A stretch of 64,000 nt of DNA, from the NCBI GenBank assembly GCA_029785615.1, contig JAFLZH010000001.1, positions 188,629 through 252,628 on the forward strand, written 5' to 3'. This document shows positions 7,691 to 13,511 of the stretch, piece by piece. The DNA comes from Nitrososphaerota archaeon. Its GTDB lineage: Archaea > Thermoproteota > Nitrososphaeria > Nitrososphaerales > Gagatemarchaeaceae. The position numbers and the translations under genes were made by a program. The number at the start of each line of letters is the position of its first letter. The first letter of the stretch is position 1. A model generated the notes under the pieces. It searched no databases, was not told the origin of the DNA, and was given only the letters and a program-made list of their open reading frames with translations.

Positions 7691-8557
7691 TTGACCTCAG
7701 AGCCCATGCTGGGGCTTCACGTCTCCATTGCGGGATCCATGGACCTCGCCTTCGACCGGGCGAAGGAGATCGGGGCAAGCACATTCCAGATATTCACCAG
7801 GAACCCGAACCAGTGGAAGTTCAGCCCCATACCTGACGAGACGATCACCGCCTTCCGCGGGAAGAGGAACGAGTCGGGCTTCCGGAAGATCGTGGACCAC
7901 ATGCCCTACCTCCCGAACCTGGCCTCCCCCGAGAGGTCGACCGCGAAGATCAGCCGCTACTCCCTCGACGAGGAGGTCAAGCGGTGCGACGTACTGGGGA
8001 TAGACTACCTCGTGATCCACCTGGGGAGCCATCTGGGGAAGGGAACGGCGGTGGGGGTCGCCAACATAGCCGAGGCCTGTAACGAGGCGATAGCAGGGAG
8101 CGGCGGGGACACTGCGATACTGCTGGAGAACATGGCGGGACAGAAGAACAGCGTCGGAGCGAGGTTCGAGGAGCTGGAGATGATACTCGACAGGGTCAAG
8201 GAGGATGGCCGAATGGGGGTCTGCCTTGACACCTGCCACATGTACGCGTCAGGTTTCGACCTCGCTTCGAAGGCCGCGGTGGAGAGCTCCATGGGGCTCT
8301 TCGACGAGGTGGTCGGGCTCGAGAGGCTCAAGGCCGTACATCTCAACGACTCCAAGGGCGCGCTCGGGAGCAGACTCGACAGGCACGAGAACATCGGGGA
8401 TGGGAACATAGGACGCAGCGGGATCAGGGAGTTCCTCCGTTACCCGGGGGTCGCGGAAAGGCCGATCATAATGGAGACCCCATACAGGGACGAGGCAGCC
8501 GAGAGGAAGACCATGAAGACGGTCCGGAGCCTGTTCCCCCAGGGCGGTTCACAGTAA
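7691..8557 (+). CDS. nfo: Endonuclease IV (AP endonuclease)
   Basis: 288 aa TIM-barrel, three-metal AP endonuclease that cuts DNA 5' to abasic sites in base excision repair. It begins LGLHVSIAGSMDLAFDRA, and metal ligands are visible in YLVIHLGSHLG, LLENMAGQ, VCLDTCHMYASG, VHLNDSKG, RHENIGDGNIG and IIMETPY, so the site is complete. The TTG start at 7691 precedes the conserved N-terminus by a few residues. Confidence 0.95.
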   Translation: MTSEPMLGLHVSIAGSMDLAFDRAKEIGASTFQIFTRNPNQWKFSPIPDETITAFRGKRNESGFRKIVDHMPYLPNLASPERSTAKISRYSLDEEVKRCDVLGIDYLVIHLGSHLGKGTAVGVANIAEACNEAIAGSGGDTAILLENMAGQKNSVGARFEELEMILDRVKEDGRMGVCLDTCHMYASGFDLASKAAVESSMGLFDEVVGLERLKAVHLNDSKGALGSRLDRHENIGDGNIGRSGIREFLRYPGVAERPIIMETPYRDEAAERKTMKTVRSLFPQGGSQ

Positions 8558-8586
8558 AATACGGGGCGCATTGCGACGGGTGACGC

Positions 8587-8694
8587 GGGCCCGTAGCTTA
8601 GTTCCAGAAATGGAGAGAACTCAGGTAGAGCATCGGGCTTTTAACCCGAGGGTCAGCCGACGCCCCTAAACGGGTTCGATTCCCGTCGGGCCCG
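8587..8694 (+). tRNA. tRNA-Lys(UUU) with two predicted introns
   Basis: Acceptor GGGCCCG (8587-8593) pairs with CGGGCCC (8687-8693), discriminator G. Anticodon stem TCGGG/CCCGA with loop CTTTTAA, anticodon TTT at 8640-8642. T-arm ACGGG-TTCGATT-CCCGT (8670-8686). Two insertions break the cloverleaf: about 19 bases in the D loop (8602-8620) and 15 bases between the variable loop and T stem (8655-8669). Removing both gives a normal 74-base tRNA. No CCA is encoded. Splice points could shift by a base or two. Confidence 0.88.
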
Positions 8695-8695
8695 C
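8661..8695 (+). repeat. Left copy of tRNA-Lys 3'-end repeat (possible attachment site)
   Basis: The 3' half of tRNA-Lys from the second intron to the acceptor end. It is partly repeated at 9479-9510, and both copies end in CGGGCCCGC (8687-8695 and 9502-9510). Confidence 0.5.
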
Positions 8696-8802
8696 GTGAT
8701 AAGCTCGAATCAGGCTTTGTTCCGTCAGAAAAGGGTGTTTCGGGCTATTCTGAATCCGCAGACATCTGATCGTCCTCTTTACGTTGCCGGTTTGTCGAGA
8801 GT

Positions 8803-9438
8803 TTGGTATTCTTCAATTACCTCTCTGTATCGGATTTCGACGTGAATTCTGCCTTCAGGAAAGTACAAGGCTTCCAACGAAAGCGTGAAGATGAATTCGC
8901 GAGAGCTCACGTCGGAGCTCCTCCCAAGAAATTGGATGGGCCGGTAACTCTAAGCGAGTACAATCCAGCCTGGCCGAAGTTGTTTGCCAAGGAGAGACAA
9001 CGGATCAAGCGTGCCCTGGCACAGAACGCATTGTCAATAGAACATGTTGGCTCTACCTCCGTCCCTGGCCTCGCTGCAAAGCCAATCATCGACATCCTAT
9101 TGGTAGTAGACGACTCTGCTGACGAAGCATCATACGTTCCTGCGCTCGCATCCACCGGATACGTGCTCAGAATCCGAGAGCCCAATTGGCATGAACACCG
9201 TCTGCTCAAGGGCACCAACATCAATCTACATGTATTCAGCAAAGGCGACGACGAGATAGAGAGAATGCTAGTATTCAGAGACCGGCTCCGCAGGAACCGG
9301 GAAGACATGGAACTCTACCTCAGAACGAAATGCGAGTTGGCCCGAAGAAACTGGAATTACACTCAGAACTACGCTGACGCGAAGTCCGAGGTTGTCGAGT
9401 CGATCATCAATAGGGCACGATTGAGGAAGCATCGATAG
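8803..9438 (+). CDS. GrpB/UPF0157 family protein
   Basis: 211 aa. The nucleotidyltransferase-like GrpB domain covers residues about 45-205: VTLSEYNPAWPKLFAKE, IEHVGSTSVPGLAAKPIIDI (the GST-S and KPxxDI signature), HEHRLLKG and NINLHVFSKGDDE. The biochemical role of the family is unclear; some members are fused to CoaE. The start is uncertain: TTG at 8803 or GTG at 8842. The gene is visibly richer in A/T at third positions than its neighbours and sits between tRNA-Lys and a degenerate copy of that tRNA's 3' end, consistent with horizontal arrival. Confidence 0.82.
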   Translation: MVFFNYLSVSDFDVNSAFRKVQGFQRKREDEFARAHVGAPPKKLDGPVTLSEYNPAWPKLFAKERQRIKRALAQNALSIEHVGSTSVPGLAAKPIIDILLVVDDSADEASYVPALASTGYVLRIREPNWHEHRLLKGTNINLHVFSKGDDEIERMLVFRDRLRRNREDMELYLRTKCELARRNWNYTQNYADAKSEVVESIINRARLRKHR

Positions 9439-9478
9439 CAGGTAACCGCATCCACTGAAATATTGTAACCTTGGTTGG

Positions 9479-9510
9479 TACGCCCAAGGGTCGATTCAAT
9501 CCGGGCCCGC
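9479..9510 (+). repeat. Degenerate duplicate of the tRNA-Lys 3' end
   Basis: In a gap-free 23-base comparison with the T-arm and acceptor 3' strand of tRNA-Lys, 18 positions match, including GTCGATTC against GTTCGATTC and the final CGGGCCCGC. Upstream, ACGCCC also matches intron sequence of the tRNA gene. Such a copy is what an integrative element leaves when it recombines into a tRNA gene. Confidence 0.5.
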
Positions 9511-9810
9511 ACTCACCCGGGTTCGATGCTGGCCGTTAAACGGGGCCGGCGCCTCGGGAGGCGTCCCCCAAGGACAGAGGAAAAGGGGCGTATCCGAGTG
9601 CTCCCACCCCTTGGAGGAGGACGGCGCATTCAGGGCCCGGTACCACAACTCCTGCGGGATTCCCTCAACACCGCGGCGGGATTCCTCCTCCATCCAGTGA
9701 GGGCCTGCGACGAGGTCGCCTGCGTCTCCCCCGATTCACCGGAGCGGGTTCCTCCGCGACCGTCGGCCCCGGAACGGGAAATCAGAGCGCCGCCGCAGAG
9801 AGGCCTGAGT
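9511..9810. other. GC-rich stretch with hairpin potential, no confident gene
   Basis: Open frames here give Pro/Arg-rich translations typical of non-coding DNA. Several short stems are visible, for example CGCCTC-GGGA-GGCG near 9549-9562 and GGCCGTTAAACGG-GGCC just before it, and an AAATATT box lies at about 9458. A structured RNA is possible but I recognise none: no SRP core motif and no RNase P core. Confidence 0.35.
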
Positions 9811-10341
9811 TCACTTCGAACTGGAATCCCGGATCCGACCGACCTCGTGGCTCCAATCTATCCAGTCGAATACCGGTGCCTCCACGCCGATCTGCCATAG
9901 AAGCGCATTGATCTCGCCGCGGTGCTGGAGCTCTTCTTCGATGAGATGCGAGAACACTTCGCGGATCGGTATGTCGCAATCGTGGGTTGATCCTTGCCCC
10001 TCCTCCCTATGGATCGTCCGGGTCAGGTCCGCTTCGGTCAGCTCCGCCATTATGCGCCTGATCTGAGCCTGAATATACTTCTCGTCCTTCCGGACATCTG
10101 AGAGGCTGGGAGGGGTGCTACTATCCGGCTCCTGAGGTGGAAACTCGAAATGTGCGCAATCCTTCATCCAGAAGTAGAATCCGCCCTGGGTGTGGCCGAA
10201 AATGTCGAGGAGCGTAGGATACGATGCTCCCCGGTCGCGTGAAAGTTCCACTGCCGGCAACTTCGAAAAGGCCTCGAGGTAGCCTTGACGGGCTCGTTCG
10301 ATGTAGGCGAACCACGCACGGATTGATTCGACCTCAGACAT
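9811..10341 (-). CDS. DinB-family four-helix protein
   Basis: 176 aa from the ATG at 10341. Helix 1 contains YIERARQGYLEAFSKL, the next segment has LLDIFGHTQGGFYFWMKD with the first metal His, and the C-terminal half has VFSHLIEEELQHRGEINALL with the paired His residues, together the DinB/YfiT three-His pattern. Family members are metal-dependent and include thiol-dependent transferases and DNA-damage-induced proteins of unknown role. The frame extends further upstream but would run into the SnoaL-like gene. Confidence 0.82.
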   Translation of the reverse strand: MSEVESIRAWFAYIERARQGYLEAFSKLPAVELSRDRGASYPTLLDIFGHTQGGFYFWMKDCAHFEFPPQEPDSSTPPSLSDVRKDEKYIQAQIRRIMAELTEADLTRTIHREEGQGSTHDCDIPIREVFSHLIEEELQHRGEINALLWQIGVEAPVFDWIDWSHEVGRIRDSSSK

Positions 10342-10369
10342 TGTCGGATGCCCGGAGGAAGAAGCCATC

Positions 10370-10726
10370 CTAAGCGGGTTCCTTGATAAGGGCTCCAAAC
10401 GACGACTTCCGCTTGATCTTCCCGCGCTCCACCTCGAAGATGTCGACATACCGGACTGAAAGCTTGGCGCCGTCCTTCTTGGTCACGTGAGCCGTGCCTT
10501 CAGCCACCACTACATTGCCCTCCTCGGTAAGCCTGTGGAGCTCGCCCCGGAGCTCGTCGTCGCCAAAGTTCTTGATGTGGGCCTCTTTCCCTCGCGTAAT
10601 CACTCCTGAGGCGCTGACTCCGTCGACCCATTCCACCCATTCGACATCGTCGGCCAGTAGCTCGCCGAGTCTCGACTTGTCGGTGGTTGTCAGATATCTC
10701 TCGACGAGCTTCTTGTTGGAGCTCAT
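10370..10726 (-). CDS. SnoaL/NTF2-like protein
   Basis: 118 aa from ATG at 10726. A short cone-fold protein: helix KKLVERYLTTTDKSRLGELL, DDVEWVEWVDG, then strands GNVVVAEGTAHVT, AKLSVRYVDIFEVERGKIKRK. This is the ketosteroid-isomerase/SnoaL2 pattern (limiting-domain enzymes and small-ligand binders). Substrate cannot be told. A longer frame reaches 10861, but the domain begins at this Met. It lies 28 bases upstream of the DinB-like gene on the same strand. Confidence 0.75.
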   Translation of the reverse strand: MSSNKKLVERYLTTTDKSRLGELLADDVEWVEWVDGVSASGVITRGKEAHIKNFGDDELRGELHRLTEEGNVVVAEGTAHVTKKDGAKLSVRYVDIFEVERGKIKRKSSFGALIKEPA

Positions 10727-10965
10727 CACATTCAGGACAGCGCCCGGACTCTTAAGCATCTCTCCTCCTGCTCGCGGAATATCCATTCGCGTTGCCTGAA
10801 CCATTGCTCCCGATACCAGCCCTTGGTACACACGAAGGGTCAACGACGGGCCTGCCTTCACAGGGGGTGGGGGGCGACTTGGTTCAGGGAGTCCGGCCGC
10901 ACCCCCAACTCATTCCAGGGGGATGTATTCTCCATCCGAAGGTCTGAAGCTTCCTATCTCAGGAC

Positions 10966-11202
10966 TCACGACATGGTCCGGGACTGATCCGTAAGCGAGT
11001 CGATGAGACCCCTAAGGTATTGCGGGCCTCTCAGAGTCCCTGTCTTCTCGGCGTGATCGATGAGCCTGCTTACGACGTCTCCGTAAGGCTCCCGTCTGTG
11101 AACCTTCAGTCTGTCGAGCCTCGCCCTGTCATAGACCGCTATCGCAATCGTAGTCATGCGGGGCCTGAAGCTCGAGGTAACCTCTTCTTTTTCCTGCGAC
11201 AT
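10966..11202 (-). CDS. VapB-like / ribbon-helix-helix antitoxin-type protein
   Basis: 78 aa. After a short polar leader, MTTIAIAVYDRARLDRLKVHRREPYGDVVSRLIDHAEKT follows the archaeal pattern of a short beta strand, 'RLDRLK' helix and 'YGDVVSRLI' helix found in VapB/DUF7557-type DNA-binding antitoxins. No PIN-domain toxin is adjacent, so it may be an orphan or a plain regulator. A CTTATAAC box (11226-11233, minus orientation) sits about 27 bases before the ATG, so the transcript is likely leaderless. Confidence 0.65.
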   Translation of the reverse strand: MSQEKEEVTSSFRPRMTTIAIAVYDRARLDRLKVHRREPYGDVVSRLIDHAEKTGTLRGPQYLRGLIDSLTDQSRTMS

Positions 11203-11287
11203 TCGGCATCATCATTACATGTAGTTATAAGAACCTATAGCAAAGAGGATCGCTTATTATCAATCCCGCAACCACATATCGACTCGG
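11203..11287. promoter_or_regulatory. AT-rich divergent promoter region
   Basis: Contains a minus-strand TATA (CTTATAAC, 11226-11233) for the antitoxin-like gene and a plus-strand CGCTTATTATC (11250-11260) about 32 bases before the GyrI-like gene. The two transcription units are divergent. Confidence 0.5.
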
Positions 11288-11788
11288 ATGGTCGTCGACA
11301 TCGTTACGAAGCGGGAACCCGGCCGCAGGGTAATCGTCAGGACATACACAGGGCCATGGACTGGAGACGACATGCTCCGCCCCGAATTCACGGAGCTGGA
11401 GTCGTGGGCGACAGACAACAACGTCAAGACCGCCAGGTGGTTCAGGATCTACCTTGACAAATACGAGATTGGCATGCCCGCAGATCGGCGCAGGTGGTGG
11501 GCTAGCATCGAGTACAAGGGGAAGATTCGCGCGCCCCCGGCAAGGATCGAGACCAACTTCCTGCAGCCTCAACTCGTGGCGAGCGTAACGTTTGACCCGA
11601 AGGTGGTTTCGGACAGGCTGGTCTTCCATGGCCTGGAGTGTTGGCTCGACTGGAGGACTAAGCTCGGCGAGTTCGAGGAGGCCGGCCCGACTCGCGAAGT
11701 TTTCGTGGGGAATCCGTGGACTGACCCTTCGGCCAAGAGTCAGATCGAGCTCCAGGTTCCGATCAGGAAGGCGGGGGCGGGGTCTTGA
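11288..11788 (+). CDS. GyrI-like / effector-binding-domain protein
   Basis: 166 aa. The pattern GRRVIVRTYTGPW, WFRIYLDKYEI, QPQLVASVTFDP and EVFVGNPWTDPS followed by SQIELQVPIRK is that of the SOUL/GyrI-like small-molecule binding fold found in AraC effector domains and stand-alone proteins. It probably binds a hydrophobic or cationic ligand. The stop overlaps the TTG of the next gene by three to four bases, so the two are coupled. Confidence 0.68.
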   Translation: MVVDIVTKREPGRRVIVRTYTGPWTGDDMLRPEFTELESWATDNNVKTARWFRIYLDKYEIGMPADRRRWWASIEYKGKIRAPPARIETNFLQPQLVASVTFDPKVVSDRLVFHGLECWLDWRTKLGEFEEAGPTREVFVGNPWTDPSAKSQIELQVPIRKAGAGS

Positions 11789-12288
11789 TAGTCTACGTCA
11801 TGAGGCACGCACGGATTCCCTTCGGCGAGGGGCTGCCGAAGGTGGAGGAGCGCCACATCACCCCTCAGGGGAGAAGGTGGGCCGAGGCGATCGTGGCCGC
11901 GGCAAAGAGAGAGCTCGGGTTCGACCCTGACGCGGTGGTCTCAAGCCCCTTGCTCAGAGCGATGGAGACGGCCCAGGTTGTCGCCAAGGCCCTGGGCAAG
12001 GAGTCTAAGCTCTCGGATGACGACTGTCTGCTCCCGGAGGGCGAACCGAAGGCGGTGTACGCCATGCTCCGTAGGCTGAACAGGGTCGGCAGCGTCCTGC
12101 TCGTCTCCACCCAGCCTTTGATCGACAATCTGATCGCGGACCTCATCGGGGGACCCTCGAAAGTCGGACTGTACCTGGGGTCAATCGCATGCTTCCAATG
12201 CAAATCCCTCCCCGGCCCTGGGAAGGGAGAGCTTGTCTGGCTCCTTCCTCCCAGCGAGCTCTTCGACGGAAAGCGGTGGCCCCCATGA
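11785..12288 (+). CDS. SixA-like histidine phosphatase, altered active site
   Basis: 167 aa. Histidine-phosphatase fold with N-terminal VMRHARIPFGEG (RH catalytic motif), SSPLLRAMETAQVVA and a late strand LLVSTQPLID. In SixA-type enzymes the last segment normally reads VGHxP with a second catalytic His; here that position is Thr (STQP). Either the enzyme is weak or inactive, or another residue substitutes. Starts at TTG 11785, overlapping the preceding stop. Confidence 0.75.
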   Translation: MIVYVMRHARIPFGEGLPKVEERHITPQGRRWAEAIVAAAKRELGFDPDAVVSSPLLRAMETAQVVAKALGKESKLSDDDCLLPEGEPKAVYAMLRRLNRVGSVLLVSTQPLIDNLIADLIGGPSKVGLYLGSIACFQCKSLPGPGKGELVWLLPPSELFDGKRWPP

Positions 12289-12320
12289 GCGATGCGTCGT
12301 CTCTAAGGGGGTGGGATCGA

Positions 12321-12899
12321 ATGACCAAAGTCTGTATCATCGGGACTGGCGAGGTGGGGACCGCCCTGAGGAATGGGATCGAGAAAAAGCCGGGATACGA
12401 GGTGAAGACGGCGCCCCACGAACCCACACGGGTCAGAGACGCTGCGGGTTGGGGAGATGTGGTCATCCTGGCCGTTCCTCTTTCCGCCATTGGCGAGGTC
12501 CTGAAAGAGATGGGCGACGGCGCCAAAGGGAAGATTCTCGTTGATGTCACCAACGACTTCGGGGAAGAGACGCCTGCCATCAGCCGAGCCGAAGAACTGC
12601 AAAGAAAGGCTCCCGATGCGAAGGTGGTGAAGGCCTTCAACACGGTCTTCGCCAAGCACATGGCCACTGGGAGGGTAAAGGGCGAAGCCATCAGCTTGTT
12701 CGTCGCCGGGGACGACCCTGACGCGAAGAGGGAGGTCATGGATATTGGGCGGGCCATCGGGTTCCTGCCCGTGGACGCCGGGCCCTTGAAGAACTCCCGT
12801 TGGGTAGAGTCTCTCGGGATCTTGAACGTCAAACTAGGCTTTGGGCCGTCGAACTACGGCGACGACATCGGCTTTAGAGTGGTTGGGGTGACGCCATGA
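12321..12899 (+). CDS. NADPH-dependent F420 reductase-like protein
   Basis: 192 aa from ATG at 12321 (preceded by GGGGGTGGG). Rossmann fold with VCIIGTGEVGTALRNGI, VVILAVPLSAIGEVL, ILVDVTND and VVKAFNTVFAKHM, the layout of F420H2:NADP oxidoreductase-like and related NADP-binding proteins. It overlaps the following split-barrel gene by four bases (ATGA). The pair suggests a coupled F420 system: one partner reduces the deazaflavin, the other uses it. That is inference from family and context. Confidence 0.75.
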   Translation: MTKVCIIGTGEVGTALRNGIEKKPGYEVKTAPHEPTRVRDAAGWGDVVILAVPLSAIGEVLKEMGDGAKGKILVDVTNDFGEETPAISRAEELQRKAPDAKVVKAFNTVFAKHMATGRVKGEAISLFVAGDDPDAKREVMDIGRAIGFLPVDAGPLKNSRWVESLGILNVKLGFGPSNYGDDIGFRVVGVTP

Positions 12900-13396
12900 C
12901 TCCGGGCAGAGGCGGACCTCCCCGCCGCGTCCGGCCTGAGTTCCCAACCGAATGGCATGTGCCAAACGACCCGAGGATGTGGATTACCTGGGACCACGCG
13001 AGAGAGAAGTTGGAGCAAGAGGAGATCTACTGGGTTTCGACCACACGCCCTGACGGACGACCTCACGCCGTCCCTGTCTGGGGGGTGTGGACGGACTACG
13101 CCTTCCACTTCGAAACCGATCCTCAATCGGTAAAAGGTGTCAATCTCTCAAGGAACCCGAATGTTGTCATGCACCTGCAGGACGGAAGCGACACCGTGAT
13201 CGTGGAAGGGATAGCTTCAGTCGAGCGGTCTGCCTCGAAGCTGAAGAAGCTGCAGGCGAGCTACACTCAGAAATACGAGTATACGCCCGATTGGTCCAAG
13301 GGGTCCGGTCAAGTCGTCTATCGAGTGGCACCGAAGGTAGCCCACGCGTGGAAGAACCCCAGGATGCACCGAACCCTGGTAAAATTCGTGTTCTGA
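12896..13396 (+). CDS. PPOX / F420-dependent split-barrel oxidoreductase
   Basis: 166 aa. Split beta-barrel of the flavin/deazaflavin oxidoreductase superfamily: WVSTTRPDGRPHAVPVWGVW, FHFETDPQSVKGVNLSRNPNVVMHL and VIVEGIASVER. This resembles F420-dependent FDOR-B and pyridoxamine-oxidase-like proteins that reduce biliverdin-type or other unsaturated compounds. Cofactor cannot be told apart (FMN or F420) from motifs alone, but coupling to the F420-reductase-like gene favours F420. Confidence 0.78.
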   Translation: MTPGRGGPPRRVRPEFPTEWHVPNDPRMWITWDHAREKLEQEEIYWVSTTRPDGRPHAVPVWGVWTDYAFHFETDPQSVKGVNLSRNPNVVMHLQDGSDTVIVEGIASVERSASKLKKLQASYTQKYEYTPDWSKGSGQVVYRVAPKVAHAWKNPRMHRTLVKFVF

Positions 13397-13511
13397 AGTT
13401 CCGAATCCCCGCCCATCCATTCGGCAATCCACTTCGAGTTCGCCCGAAGAGGGGCTTCGGCTGCCTCAGATTACGACCCACTGGTAATGGTGAACCCGGG
13501 CTAGCTGCAAA

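Noticed and set aside
9475-9900. 141-codon open frame on the plus strand
   Set aside because: Pro/Arg-rich composition, antisense to the DinB-like gene at its end, and overlapping the tRNA-like repeat; no RBS.
10966-11202. A full toxin-antitoxin pair
   Set aside because: Only the antitoxin-like gene is present; the neighbours do not encode a PIN or other toxin domain.
12189-12320. Extra N-terminus on the F420-reductase-like gene
   Set aside because: Overlaps the SixA-like gene; the Rossmann motif starts directly at the ATG at 12321.
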